Source of the DNA: Gordionus sp. m RMFG-2023
Taxonomy: Eukaryota > Nematomorpha > Gordioida > Chordodea > Parachordodidae
Assembly (NCBI RefSeq): GCF_954871325.1
Contig: NC_088778.1
Location: 5,179,743 to 5,243,742 of the forward strand
Reading direction: 5' to 3'
DNA: 64,000 bases
Below, in pieces: positions 21,703-34,666 of this stretch. The position numbers were made by a program, and so were the translations under genes. Every line of letters begins with the position of its first letter. The first letter of the stretch is position 1. The notes beneath the pieces were generated by a model. The model worked only from the letters and a program-made list of their open reading frames with translations, made no database searches and was not told the DNA's origin.

Positions 21703-24490
21703 TGTTACATTATAGGAATTAATAAATTAAAATATTGGTTATTGAATAGTAATATGTTTTAATTTATATAACGTACATTCATTATATTTATTCAAATAAT
21801 ATTTTTATTTTTGTTATGAATTTAAATTCAACTTATATTACTTTTTATTTTTCGTAACCTTACTTTTTGTTTTTTTGTTTAATCATATATATTATAATTT
21901 TATATAGTATATATAGCCAGTGACCCCTACAACGGGGGGGGGGGGGTCCGAAGCAACTGCTTCTATAAATTTCTATGGGGGTACTTTTTTTAAAAAAAAT
22001 TTTTTTATTTTTTTTTTTAAAACTTTTTATGGTCGATGTTTAGCAAATTAGTTTGTTATCCGATATTTCTTATCATAAAATTATTTTTCCACTTTCAAGA
22101 TGACGCAAAATTAAAATTTTATCAAAGTGAATAGTAAAAATTTAAATATTAAATCTTATATATAAATTTATAATTTTTAGATCATTATCAAAATATGCCC
22201 AAAAATATTAACCAAAAAAAATATAAATGCTTATCTCGCAATCAAGCCTTCTGGGGGAACAGGCAACAAGATGGCAATATGATGAGCCTTATTAAACTTA
22301 TTGCAGATTCTGAGCCTGTTCTTAAAATGTATATATAAGATAATGAAGAAAGAAGAAGTGAGAAAAAAATTAAGGGATTAAAATCTAAATTATATTCAAA
22401 TCTGTTATCATATAATAACATAAATATTCTTAATGAAACCATGAAAAATATGGTTATAAAAAAATTTCAAAAGGAGATTGTATTCAACAGGTGCCCATTC
22501 AATTATAGTTAATGGCACATATGATGTATCGAAATCAGAAGCAATAGCTTTGATAGTGAGATATGTTGAAAATAGCGAGACACCTAAGCCCGTTGAAAGG
22601 CTGATAGACATTTACTGTACGGGAAATACAACGGGCCTCGATATTATAAAGAATATAATATCCAAGCTTGGCTCCATGAATCTACCCCTCGAATTCCTAG
22701 TGGGGCAAAGCTATGATGGCGCCTCAAACATGAGTGGAAGAATTAATGGAGTGCAGGCTTTGATTAGAGCGGAGGCGCCAAAGGCAGCTTTTATTTGGTG
22801 CTATTGTCATCGATTAAATTTAATAGTTGTTCAATTATGCCAATCAGTAAAAGAGCTGCAAAATGTCTTAGGAATATTAGACGAAATTTACGTATATTTT
22901 AATGGTGTTAAAAGATATGAAGTGCTCAAAACATGTCAGAGTGATTTACTACAAAATCACATAGATTTTTACGTATCAAGAATACCACTCGGTAATATTA
23001 TCTTAATTGTTTCGATATATAATGTTTATTTTATATTTATAGAAGCTGGCTAACATCTATAAGGCGATTGTAAATTTTTTCCTACTTTATGATGCTTTGA
23101 GGGCAGCTTTGGCAAATTTAAAGGATTCTGAAGATCCTGCCACTTCCACTATGGCTAGTGCTATAGTCTATAGAATAGAAAAATTTTATTTTATTTTATC
23201 ACTATGTGTTTTGGATAAAATATTGTTGATAACAAGCTTGGCTTGTACAAAATTGCAAACCATTTCGAAGGATATAGGGTTTGCAATAAATCAAATTCAA
23301 TTGGCAAAAGATTGCCTGATTAATATGAGAAGTATAATTTAAATTATTATCTTTTATTATTTTATAATCCTAAAATAGATAATAACACTGAATTTTTGGA
23401 TGTCTTTTCAAAGGCCCAAGATTTTATGAAGAAGAGAAATTTACCTTTTGATTTTGAAAGTTCAAGACTTCAAACATTACAATCCAAAAAGGAGAGGTAT
23501 ATATATACTTTCATCGTTAAATATAATATTTTATTTTAGCTTTAAAATCAGTGTGTTTTATGCTGCACTTGATTTAATTATTATGCAGTTTAGTGAAAGA
23601 TTTAACGATGAATCAATAAAATTTTTGAGTCAAACATCATTTTTTACCCCAAAGGGAATGGCGGCAAAGGCAATTGTTAAAGTTGATATCAAGGATATCT
23701 GTGAATTTTATCAATTAAATACAAGTCAAGTTTTTGAGGAAATGTTGATGTTTAGAAATATTTATAAAATGGCTAAAACGGGGGACGTAATTATTACTCG
23801 TGACCTAGAGGTTAAAGAAGATTTGTCAGATTCTGAGAATTGTAAATTTATTTAATTAAAATATTTTTACTAACACATTATTTAGCTTCTTCTGATGATG
23901 ATAATAATTCTGAGATGAATGATTCAGACTGGAGAAACTATTCATTTATTTTACCTTATCGTCTGCTTATAAATTTTTCTGCTTTCCCAAATTTAACAAT
24001 TTTATATAAATATTTATTAACTATTCCTACTACATCATGTACTGCCGAAAGGGTCATGAGTAAAATTAAACTAATTAAAACAAGACTTCGTAGTGTCATG
24101 AAAGATCCATTTCTTAATAATTTAACCATTTTATCAATGGAAAATAATTTATTTAAACAATTAAATATTGATGAAATTATAAATTCTTTTGCTTTCCCTT
24201 CCCCTAATTTATTTAAATTATTAATTTAAAAATAATATTTTTAAAGCATATATTTTTTACATTATATTTATATTATAATAAATATTGAAAATTATTTTTG
24301 AAATTTATTGGTGTCAAAAAATAATTTACAATGGGGGGGGGGGGGGTACTTTAGGGGGGTATTCTGCTTCTATCCCTCAAAAAGTGTAGGGGTCACTGTA
24401 TATAGCATGTGTAAAAAAGAAAAGAAACAATTAATAATAATAAAATATATCTTTATCTACTCTCACGTTTAGCCTCCTTTGTTCTTTTCA
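21703..24490 (+). repeat. Solo LTR, split by a hAT insertion
   Basis: The outer parts (21703-21917 and 24407-24490) match the LTRs of the small element at 59221-61236. Both start TGTTACATTATAGGAATTAA, share AATAGTAATATGTTTTAATT, and end TTCTTTTCA. The 5-bp target duplication TAATG is perfect (21698-21702 and 24491-24495). There is no internal region, so this is a solo LTR. The hAT at 21918-24398 inserted later. The LTR sequence is more diverged than the 59-61 kb pair, so it is an older fossil. Confidence 0.85.
21918..24398 (+). mobile_element. hAT transposon (ZMYM type), nested in the solo LTR
   Basis: The ends are CAGTGACCCCTACA and TGTAGGGGTCACTG, with a perfect 8-bp duplication TATATAGC (21910-21917 and 24399-24406). 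This is a second copy of the family at 15731-17882. The coding order is NSETPKPVERLIDIYC, EFLVGQSYDGASNMSG, CYCHRLNLIVVQLC (22540-22990), a ~50-bp intron ending near 23041, LKDSEDPATSTMASAI (23115-23165), FSERFNDESIKFLSQTSFF (23590-23640), and the dimerisation block LTIPTTSCTAERVMSKIKL (about 24020-24080), ending with a stop near 24228. The N-terminal TTF finger is not readable here. Long G-runs lie just inside both ends (about 21936-21947 and 24333-24345). Confidence 0.92.
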
Positions 24491-24608
24491 TAATGGAAGA
24501 TATTTATAAAACACAGAGTAAAAAGTTAATTGAATATTAGACACTTATGAAGCACAAATTTAAATTTTATTGCATTGCATAATTATATTATTTATGTTGT
24601 GTTTAAAT

Positions 24609-25001
24609 TAGAGTTGTACAAAAGATCTTCTTTGAAGATTTTTGAGCAAGATCTAGCTCAAAAATTTGAGCAAGATCTTTGAAGATCGTAAAATTTGAAG
24701 ATCTTTTATTTTTTAAAAATTTTGTGTAACGATCAAAGATCTTCAAAAATCTTCATATTTATTTTTTTACCCCTTTATTAAAAGCCCAGATGTTTTTCAA
24801 TTTTCATCAAGGCAGGAGGAGAGGTATAAAACATAAAAGAAATATTATATTAATAAAATTGAAAAACATCTGGGCTTTTAATAAAGGGGTAAAAAAAATA
24901 AATATCATGAAGATCTTTGAAGATCGTTACACAAAATTTTTAAAAAATAAAAGATCTTCAAATTTTACGATCTTTTTATTTTGAGCAAATGTACAACTCT
25001 G
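24609..25001. mobile_element. hAT-like MITE, long inverted repeats
   Basis: A 393-bp foldback sequence with ends (T/C)AGAGTTGTAC and GTACAACTCTG. It has a perfect 8-bp target duplication GTTTAAAT (24601-24608, 25002-25009). The arms run through AAAGATCTTC...GAAGATC repeats and CCTTTATTAAAAGCCCAGATG, with a short loop near 24810-24840. No coding capacity. The terminal CAGAGTTGT resembles the right end of the BED-finger hAT (18018-20499). Confidence 0.9.
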
Positions 25002-25009
25002 GTTTAAAT

Positions 25010-26297
25010 GAAATAATTTAGTTAGCTAAGTGTTTGGTAACTTTTAGTTAACAATAAATATAAATAAACTCAAATTATATAATATAAGCAAACACTAATT
25101 GTTGCTATTTTGTTAAAAACTTAAATCTAGTAGCGCGTATCGGGTTTTTGCGATATCTAAATTTTCTCTTTAAATTATAATCATCTTATTTCATACTATT
25201 AAAGAAAAATCAAAAGCATTAATGATTGATTACATACATATTTATAAATTTGGTAAAAGTTAAATGTTCATCCCCTTAATTTTTAGGGTGGGACAAGTTT
25301 TTTTAAATATACTTTATTTAAATATTTGAATATATTTCATTTTTCATATATAGACAACTAATGCTATTTATCAGTAATGACACTTATAGTACAAATCATT
25401 TGCTTATGATCTTTTAAATCTAAGCATATAAACGGCCCGTTTATGGATATGATGGTTTCACCCTTTAGCTATTTCTCTTTGATTACAAATGAATTATTTT
25501 ATTTTTCTTAAAGCTGGAAGGTTTCTCAAGCAAGATATACCTTGGATGGAACGGACTATATACGCTACACTGACACTAGATGGTGATTCGTTTTACATTT
25601 GACCTTATATATAATATATGACTTCCCTTGAAAGCATAATGCTGTTCAGTCTATTAAAAATTACTATAGCAAATTTAGTAACGTTATCTTTGGTTTGGTT
25701 TTAGAAAGCTGCGACTTATTCTAAAAAAAAGTTGCTATGTACATGTGCAAACTGGTGATAACAAATATAAGTATATTCAAAAATTAAAAGTAAATGAGTA
25801 TGAATCGATTTAGATTGCATTTTAAAAAAAGATTTTTTGGCATTGATTTTTATCTAGTAGTAATATCTAATGTTAAAGAATTCTTCTTAATTTGATAATG
25901 GTTAGTAATGGATCAAATTTTATATTAAAGAATTAGAAATTGATGTTTATAAACATAATTTAATGATTTTATATTATTAGATTATCATTGCATTTAAATG
26001 TGGGATGTAAAGGAGTCAGATGGAGTTTAATTTTAGTGTACTTCTATTAAATGACATTAATATTATAATTGATAGGACAATTGGTCGATGAACAAACCAT
26101 AAAATGTCTCTATTACTTCGATTGTTGTAAAATATGGTGGGCAGGTTTTTAAAGTGCTTATTTATTAAAATTTAAAACTTTATTATATATTTTTTCTACC
26201 CTAAAATCGAAGTTAAAATAATACTAATTAGAATGATAAAATGGAAGATAAATTCTATTATAATAAATATAAATTGTAAAACATAAAATGAAGTTAA
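25010..26297. other. AT-rich spacer, no gene seen
   Basis: No open frame, RNA or repeat boundary could be supported. Confidence 0.4.
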
Positions 26298-26472
26298 TAT
26301 AATAGTAGTGTTGTTAAACTGCTCGTTTTGAGCCGATTTTAAAAACGGCTAAATCAATATTTTAACTAGAAAACAATTGTCTAAGCATCGATATTTCGAT
26401 AATAGATGTCTAATCTAAACATTTGTGCCATTTATGGGTGAAATCTTTAGGCTGGCGTAATATTTTTATGGA

Positions 26473-26698
26473 TGTTAAACATGGATTATTATTTTATTAT
26501 AAAGGTTGTTATATAGCGCAAATTATAATATGTTACATTCATTTAATTAACAGCATTTATATTAACTTAATAGTTTCATTTAATTGTTTAATGGATTTAT
26601 TATATTTTTTTAGTTGTAATATTTTTAAAATATATTTATTTAATAAAAGTTGTAAATCTTTTTGTTTAATCTTGCTTACTCACTGCCAACCCTTAACA
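26473..26698 (+). repeat. 5' LTR of the 26.5-29.1 kb element
   Basis: Begins TGTTAA and ends TTAACA (short inverted termini). Pairs with 28829-29080. Confidence 0.8.
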
Positions 26699-28828
26699 TG
26701 GTGGCAGTGGAATTTACAATTTTAAAATCTTTAAATTTTTTTTTTTTATAATTTAGATCAAATGGATAAATCAACAATGAGGAGAATTACTAAACTAGAT
26801 ATCAAACTAGATGAAGCTATCATGGATATGAGTTGTTATAAATGGAAATGATTATAAATTGGATATATGAATTTACATGAACCAATATGATAGTTAGACA
26901 ATAGGTTATGAATTCTATGTAGCAAAACCAATGATGATTTATAAAATATTCTAAATCCAAGTAAAAAAAAAAGAAGAAGTTATTATAAATTCCAATATAA
27001 CTTAATAAATTAAATATAAATCAGTCATAATGAACATATATGATTACTTAGATAACCTTAAAAAATATTTAATAACGAAATAACAGTTAAATTTCTTGAT
27101 GATCTACCAATTGATATTTTTCGTATTTTTGATTTCTGGGATAATGACTAAATGTGGTAATTAACTAAATTGCCTAAAGATAAATTCTTGCTACAATTAA
27201 AAAATATAACGTAAATAGGCCGTATTTAATTCACCTAGATCATTATAGATTTGATATTGACAAAATTCAGTCTAAAAAAAATTATAATACTAGTGACATA
27301 GGTTATTATAATAATAATAGAAATATTAATTATAACAAAAGAAATTATAATGATTATAAATCTAATGAGCATTTTAAAAACAACTTTGGACGAAACTTTG
27401 TTAAAAGATATGATATTAATTATAATAAAAATTGCAATAATAATAATTTTAGATATTATAATTGTAATTGTAGAGACTACAGAAACTTTAGATGTCATAA
27501 CTGTGAATCCCATGATAAGAAAAACAAATTAGACAATAAATATGATAAAGAAACACATTGTAATAAAAGAAATTATCATTTTAATTGTAAATCTCTTAGT
27601 AAAAAAAATTGAAAAATATTGAATTAGAACCATATATTCAAAATGAAAGAGATTCTTATAAACTAATAGATATCAATTATATAATAAAATTTGAAACATT
27701 TGTGATTATAGAAAATAAGGAAATAAACTTTAAAAATAAGATAATAAACATTAATGAAATAAAAACTTTTATAATTGATAAAAAAATTGTGAAAATAAAG
27801 AAATGTAAGGCAAGATGAAAGTTAAATATCTTGATGATAAAAAAGTTTTTAAGAATATGATATGGAAATCATATATTAGAAATGGAAGGCGAAATAAAAT
27901 TCTTTTTAGAAAGAACAATTTAAAGATAATTTATGATATGAAAAAGTTGTTTATATTGAAAAACAAGGGAGTAAAATTTAATTTAAAATTTAAAAATAAA
28001 AATAATTGAAATTTAATATTAATAAAAAAATTATTATACAAAACGCTACAATTAAAGGTATTAAAAAATAAATGATGATTAAATTGGAATTTAATATTGA
28101 TAAAAATTATTATATAAAACGCGTAAATAATGATATATTATAAAAAACGCAGACTTAAAAATAAATGCTATATTACGAAATCTATTATATAAAACGCGAA
28201 TTGAGAAACGTAAATGCTATTATCAAAACTCAATATATATAATATAAAATAAATAAAACGCGATCAATCATTCATTATTTCGATTATTCAATATTTGATT
28301 AATTTATTCTTATTCAATTATTCTTAATCAAATTCGATATTCATTAAATTAATACTATTTCGATTATTCGACGATTCTTATTTTATTACGACGTTATTCA
28401 ATAACACCTATATTCTAAAATCATTTAAAATCTTCGCATATATATTAATAACAAACAATGATAATAATTAACAGTAGGATGACAAAGTCAAATCATATGA
28501 ACAACTAAACCGTTTTTCAAAGATTTGGAGGGAGTAAGACAAGATAAGAAAGTTTACTAACAAGAACCAACTAATACTAGATATGACAATGCCCAGCTGA
28601 TGCCATTGAGAACAACAGACTTTATGATAATAATTACAAACATCAGTTTAGACAACCATGGCAGACTTGACCATATTATAGCAACCAAAGATTTTACAAC
28701 CAAAATAACTATCATATTCCAAGACGAAACTATGACAGATTTTATGATCAAAATAGATGGGAAACTCCTTGAACACGAAAGATTTACGTCTAAAAAGAAC
28801 CTAGGCGGGGTTCCTTTATAGTGTGGAA

Positions 28829-29080
28829 TGTTAAACATGGATTTATATTTTATTATAATGGTTGTTATATAGCGCTAATTTTTATATGTTGCATTCATTT
28901 AATTAACACCATTTATATTAACTTAACTAAATAGTTTTATTAAATTACTTAATAGATTTTTTGTATATATAAAGAATAAATTTATTATATATTTTTTAGT
29001 TGTAATATTTTTAAAATTTATTTATTAAAAGTTGTAAATCTTTTAGTTTAATCTTGCTTACTCCCTGCCAACCCTTAACA
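28829..29080 (+). repeat. 3' LTR of the 26.5-29.1 kb element
   Basis: Same termini as the 5' LTR. It is about 26 bp longer, largely from an extra AT-rich stretch near 28940-28985. Confidence 0.8.
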
Positions 29081-29153
29081 GTGGATAAAATATTGAGTTA
29101 GCCATTTTTAAAAATCGGCTCAAATCGAGCCGTTTAAAAACACTACATAATAG

Positions 29154-30035
29154 GTATGCAAGGTTAAATACAATATCAAATTATATTGAACATATTATTA
29201 TATGTTAAAAAGATAAATGGATATAATGTTTCCTAAATTTAATAAATAAATAATGTTACGGAAACCACCGATCTACCAATATACTTATATACGTCATTGC
29301 TTAATGGAGTCGTTACAAATCTTAATTTTATTTTGTGTATTGTTTAAGTTAATTTGAATAAAATAATTTTTATTTGAATCAAACTAAACATTAAAACGTT
29401 TTATTTGTTTTATATTCAAATATTAAATTATGTTTATTACAAAATAATGTTTTATATTAAAATATTACATTATGTTTATTACAAAATATAGTAATTATAT
29501 TATTTATATTTTTTAATAACAATTGATGAATTATAAATAAAGATTATTATAAAATTTTACATCTTAATATACAAGTTTTATATTTTTAAGAAAGCAAAAT
29601 TTAAAATTTTTGCATTTAATCTTATCTTACACATGAATACCGAATTTAAAAGTTAAAGTATAAGAAAAAATTATAACTGTACAAAATACATTTAAAAAGA
29701 AGTAAAATTTTATTTTGAAATTCCAATATTATCTGAGTGTTTTCTAATAGTTATTTTTATTTTTATTCTAATTTAATAATTAATTTAAAAATAAAAAATG
29801 AATCCTCACCCCCCCCCCCCCCTTTTCTTCTCCCATCAATTTTTTTATATATTTATAGTCTTAATCCTTCTGATATAATTAAAATTATAGACATCTATTA
29901 AGAAAATCTGTTCTAAATAATAATTATTTTATACTTAATAAATGAAATATTATATAATTGAAAATATCGTTGATATTATAATATTCGCAGTTATTAGACA
30001 ATAAGTGTTTTAGACCAAAACTTACTCAACTGAAA
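29154..30035. other. Region upstream of GNL2, no other gene seen
   Basis: AT-rich, with a poly-C run at about 29809-29822. It presumably holds the GNL2 promoter; no element could be singled out. Confidence 0.4.
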
Positions 30036-33000
30036 ATGAAAATTGTGCAAAAGAAAAAACACTTTACGACGCGAGATAAAGCCACAGAAAATAGGCTTAA
30101 GATAGCCAAATCTGGCAAGCCAATAAGGTATTTATTATATAATATCGTTTGTAAAGTTATCTTAAAGAAATAAAGATGGAAAAATTGTTAAACAAGCTCC
30201 TTTTCAATCAATTCTTGCATCTGGGACTCAAGTTCGTATTCAACCTAATAGAAAATGGTTTGGTGAGTAAAATCATTATTAATGGGCACTATATTAGTTT
30301 TAATCAGGAAATACAAGAACCATAACTCAAGATACTTTACAGAAATTCAAAGATAATATTCACACAGCACTAAATGATCCATATCAAGTTATAATTACTC
30401 CATCTAAACTACCAACTACCCTTTTGCATGAAAAGAAAAAAGTATAATTGATAATTATGAGTAATGCTAAATCTTAAATATAGTTTGCCCAACCCCATAT
30501 ATTGCAAGTTACTAAATTTCAAGATGTGTTTGGAAAACGTTCAAATAGAAAAAGACCAAATATCAATAGCATGGATTATGAAGTGCACAAAATTTATATT
30601 TGGCTTGTTCTAGTTAATGAATTAATAAAATTCAGTAAATTTTGAAATATTTTTGATAGTAATTAAAAAAAACATGTTACTATATTTCTCTGATAATATA
30701 ATTATTTTCTTTAGTTATAATTTTAATGTATTTTTTAAAATCCTATTTTAATGTATTAAAAACTTATATCGTTAGGAACTTGTTTCACGAGTTAATGAAA
30801 ATACAGAAAAGTTTGAAAGTAAATCACAGGATATTTTAACTTCCACTACTGTTCTCAACAACAAATATCCTCTAAATGTAGATCCACATCCTGTGAATTA
30901 TTTAGTTTCTGATACTGTATTTAGCAAAGGGCAATCAAAACGAATTTGGAATGAACTATACAAAGTTTTTTTTTAAATTTCTTATACTTTTATGCCCTTA
31001 ATTTGGGTTCAATATTTTTTAAAAATTTATCTGCCTAAATTTTTTCATCAATATGAATTTCATTTAAGCAGCTCAATCATTGAAGTTATCCATTTTAGTG
31101 AAGGTCACAATCCAGTTGGCCATAAAAAGGATAATTACAAAACAAAATTTTTTAAATAAATAAAAGAGCCTTATTTAGAATTTATAGTAAATTAAAGCAA
31201 TAATATCCAATAATCTTCTGCTTTATAATAAATATTAAATTAAATGATCTTCCACTTGTTAATAAAAACTTAATGTAATTTTGTTATTATTTTTATAATC
31301 ATGTCACATATATTTTTTTATCATCATATTGCAACATATCTTTTTTGATTATCTAAATAACACACTACTTGAACATAACATGTTTTCTATAAAGTTGTCC
31401 TTATAACCTAGGATCAAGATTTAATGAATATTACTTCAGATAATTATAACGGTTCTGTTTCGATTATAAGAATAATAATATCAGTTTAGTTTGAACCTTT
31501 AAAAAACTGGTTCATATATTTTGCATACAAGCGTTTTTTTAAATTTTATCACTATTCTCTACATATACAATGATCTGCATTGGGCCTAATTCTTCAAACC
31601 TGGCCTAATTTTATTTTTATTTATCCAGAAAAACTTGACCCAAAACTAAAATACAAATTATTTGCCTGACTGACCTAGCCCAAATTTATTTAAATATATT
31701 ATATATTTACTATTAAAAATAATTTCACAAATAAAAAATAAATATTGGTGTTTTGTTTCTTGCAAAAAAAATTAAAAATATATATCATATTATAAAGTTT
31801 AAACCTGGCTTAAATTTAAAAAAATATATATATATTAGGCCAGACCCAGCCCAATTCGATTTTTTTAAAAATTAGAAGCCAGAGCCTGTTTGGACTGGGT
31901 TTTAAGGATCTCTGGCCATGTACAATTAAAACATTTTCAAGATTCTCTTCAATTAAATTATATCTATAATAAAGAAGAATGAATTTAACATATGCTAACT
32001 TGGGTGGCTGGTACCATCGAATAGCGATATAATAAAAAATATATATTTGGACCTACTACCAAATTGAATCTTGTAATAAAGCGGAAGTACTTTTTTAAAA
32101 TCTGCCTTTATTTTTATTTGTCTTTTGGTTTTTATTACACATAAAAATTGTCTTGCGTTTAAAATTGGCATATTCAATATCCAGCAGTAGTGTTTTAAAC
32201 TCGATTTTTAAAAACGGCTAGCTCATTATTTTAGCCAGGAAAACGCAAGCCTCAAAATTTTGGTCATAGATAGCACAAAGGTTTACCTATTATCAAAGCC
32301 TCGAGGCTTGGGCAATATATTTCTGGCTGAAATATTGAGTTAGTCGTTTTAAAAATTCGCTATAACAACACTATCCAACATATTATTTCTCGCCTTTAAT
32401 TCATATTTCTAAAATAATCCATGTGGTTTAAAATTTGATATTTTTAAAAATTATTATTACAGGGTTGGGTAGCCCCCTTTCCCTATCTGTTTTTTGTCGG
32501 ATAATTAGATATCTATAACTGAAAAATACTCTTTATAATTTTTTTAATAACACAAATTTAAAACGCATTTACTTCCCTTACAGGTAATAGATTCGGCCGA
32601 CGTTTTGATACAGGTCTTAGATGCAAGGGATCCCCAGGGAACTCGATCCAAGCACATTGAATCATTTTTGAAGCACAAGAAAGCACACAAACATCTGATT
32701 TTTATCTTGAATAAATGTGATCTCATCCCTAATTGGGTGTGCAAAAAATGGGTTGCTTACTTGTCTAAACAGTATCCTACGTTGGCCTACAAGGCTTCTA
32801 TCAATGAATGTTTTGGTAAGGGGTCTCTCATCAACTTGCTTCGACAATTCGCTAAAGTTAAAATTTAATAGCTAAATTATATTTTTTTGATTATAAACAG
32901 ATTTTCTCATTTTTTAAAAAAAAGACATATTAAACCCTACGAATCATTTAAAAATTTCTTTTGACCATGATAGAATTTCGTTTCAGAATATGAAAAATAA

Positions 33001-34574
33001 GGTTCAATCTTATTAGGAGTTTATCTAAGAATTTAAATTATTAAACATTTATTGTTAAATATTACAATCGTATGACTAATTCTTCCTTTTTAGCATTTCC
33101 ATTATGTTATACTTATACTATTTAATAGGCAATTTTCCTATATTATATTTTTATACCACAGTTACACCCAGAAAGAAAGCAAATAAGTGTGGGATTTATC
33201 GGTTATCCAAATGTGGGTAAGAGCTCCATCATAAATTCGCTAAAATCGAAAAAGGTATGTGAGGTTGCTTCCACTCCAGGACATACAAAAGTATGAAATT
33301 CCCTAATCCTTTTATAAAAATATATTCAAAAACTGGAAGTAGAACCCCTTTTTGTCAAGGTTTTGAACTCCGAATAGAATAGTTGTAGAAGCATAATAAA
33401 TATTTTAAAAAAAGCCTTGTTAGTCATAATAACCCCTTTATTGATAATATAGGTTTGGCAGTATATAACGCTCATGAATCGTATATACCTGATAGACTGT
33501 CCTGGCGTTGTTTATCCTGAAGGAAATTCGGAATCAGACCTGATCTTAAAAGGCGTAGTGAGTTTCTTTATTTTTTAAAACATTCTTATTAGCTATAATA
33601 TGACATCTTTTAAAACATACTTTTAAAATTTTTTCAATATAACAAAAAGAATAATAGAAAAAAAATATTTGTTTTGAAAATAAAGATCGATAGTTTCACC
33701 TTACTTTTTGATAAATTTTGACTTTTTTAATCCGTTATTCTACTGTTCAAGAAATTCTTAAAATACTACCTTAAATCCATATTATTCACTATAATTTTTT
33801 TCAGGTTAGAGGAGTAACATAATTATATAATATGAATTTAAATTTGAATGAATTCCTTCTTTCTTATTTTGATATAAAATATATGCTTGAAAAGATATGA
33901 TTGTTATAAGTCGAGTAAAATACTGAAAGAATATATATTTAAATCTATATTTTTGTCAATATAACCCTATTTAAAAGGTGAGGGTAGAAAATGTAAAGGA
34001 TCCAGAAAATCATATTCAAACGCTGATCGATAAAATGTCACATCAATCTTACTTACTCAATGCCTACGATTTACAAAAGCATCATTTCTCATCTACGCAA
34101 ATTAGTCTTGATAATACGGAAGAAAAAAATTTAGGTAAAGACCCCTTAATTACTACAGACAAAAAGGTTATTAAGGAACCATTAACGGAAAGTGTGAAAC
34201 CCTTAAAAGTTAACGATTCATCTAAAGACATAGATAAAGAAACCAACGAAAAGAATTCAAAAAATAGTACAATTTTGAAGGAACAAGTTTTAGATACAGA
34301 AGTAGGTGAAGGAAACTCGATCAAACTATCACCTAAAAATGAAATAAAAAATTTAGACAGCCAAGAATTTTTATCAGCTTTAGCCATCAGATTAGGGAAA
34401 CTGTTGAAAGGAGGTGACCCTGATATATCGACAGCCGCTAAACTCGTTTTATATGATTGGCAAAGAGGGAAAATTCCCTTTTTCTCTTTACCTCCATTTA
34501 CGAATGAAAAAACCAATAACATCGGCAATATATCCCTCAGCAAAACAGAAGGGAAAACAGATAAAAAAGGCTAA
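30036..34574 (+). CDS. GNL2: Nucleolar GTP-binding protein 2 (GNL2/Nog2/NGP1), 9 exons
   Basis: Exons by reading frame and GT-AG sites: 30036-30127, 30168-30262, 30308-30441, 30484-30582, 30776-30964, 32584-32856, 33162-33290, 33453-33557, 33978-34574. These join to 1713 bp, 570 aa plus stop. GNL2 is a nucleolar GTPase needed for late 60S subunit maturation. The N-terminus has the family blocks [22 protein letters not shown] and [11 protein letters not shown], then [20 protein letters not shown]. The GTPase motifs come in the circularly permuted order: G4 NKCD, G5-region ASIN with FGKGSL, G1 GYPNVGKS, G2-region STPGHT, G3 DCPGVV. The tail has [19 protein letters not shown] and [12 protein letters not shown]. 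It is shorter than the human protein (about 730 aa), mostly at the C-terminus. Three introns are only 40-45 bp. Intron 5 (1619 bp) holds MITEs. Confidence 0.95.
31571..31915. repeat. Short repeat with GGGCC/GGCCC motifs in GNL2 intron 5
   Basis: Begins TGATCTGCATTGGGCCTAAT and ends GGATCTCTGGCC. Related to the CGGCCCG tracts at about 3107-3340 and 9748-10050 (shared GGGCCTAATT.TTCAAACC). The flanks ATATACAA and ATGTACAA would be a 7/8 target duplication. Probably a non-autonomous hAT-like element. Confidence 0.5.
32188..32373. mobile_element. GTTGTTAAAC-family MITE in GNL2 intron 5
   Basis: 186 bp. The ends are TAGTGTTTTAAAC and TAACAACACTA, with an imperfect 8-bp duplication (TCCAGCAG and TCCAACAT). 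An internal palindrome is built on AAAACGGCTAGCTC and ATTGAGTTAGTCGTTTT. Confidence 0.65.
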
Positions 34575-34660
34575 TGGATAAATGCGATGTATGTGCTAAC
34601 ATTTGTCGGTTCAATTTAGAAATTTCTATCTCGAAATTATATGTATGCTTGAGTATATTA

Positions 34661-34666
34661 AATAAA
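34661..34666 (+). promoter_or_regulatory. Polyadenylation signal for GNL2
   Basis: AATAAA 87 bp after the GNL2 stop codon. The convergent WDR5 stop lies about 300 bp further on. Confidence 0.6.

Larger units (their letters stand above)
26473..29080 (+). mobile_element. Small LTR retroelement fossil with gag-like remains only
   Basis: Two direct repeats bound the element: 26473-26698 (226 bp) and 28829-29080 (252 bp), both starting TGTTAAACATGG and ending CCAACCCTTAACA. The flanking 5 bp are ATGGA and GTGGA. A primer-binding-like TGGTGGCAGTGG follows the 5' repeat. The ~2.1 kb interior is Asn/Lys-rich. It has stretches resembling a gag nucleic-acid-binding tail with a CHNC-type cluster near 27490, and a Tyr/Arg/Asn-rich region near 28600-28800. 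No RT, integrase or protease region was recognised, so it looks non-autonomous. It is broken in many places. The LTRs have diverged clearly, which suggests an old insertion. The interior is related to the element at 59221-61236. Confidence 0.8.
26306..29145. mobile_element. GTTGTTAAAC-family MITE split by an LTR element
   Basis: The left part (26306-26472) starts TAGTGTTGTTAAAC with CGATTTTAAAAACGGCTAAA. The right part (29081-29145) ends AAATCGAGCCGTTTAAAAACACTA. An 8-bp target duplication with one mismatch (TATAATAG at 26298-26305, CATAATAG at 29146-29153) flanks the pair. The interior matches the ~185-bp family members at 32188-32373 and 41985-42165 once the nested element is set aside. Confidence 0.75.

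Noticed and set aside
26473-29080. Several Asn/Lys-rich frames as possible host genes
   Set aside because: They sit between two LTRs and are low-complexity or gag-like remains of a broken element.
34082-34543. 153-codon minus-strand frame
   Set aside because: Antisense shadow of the last GNL2 exon.
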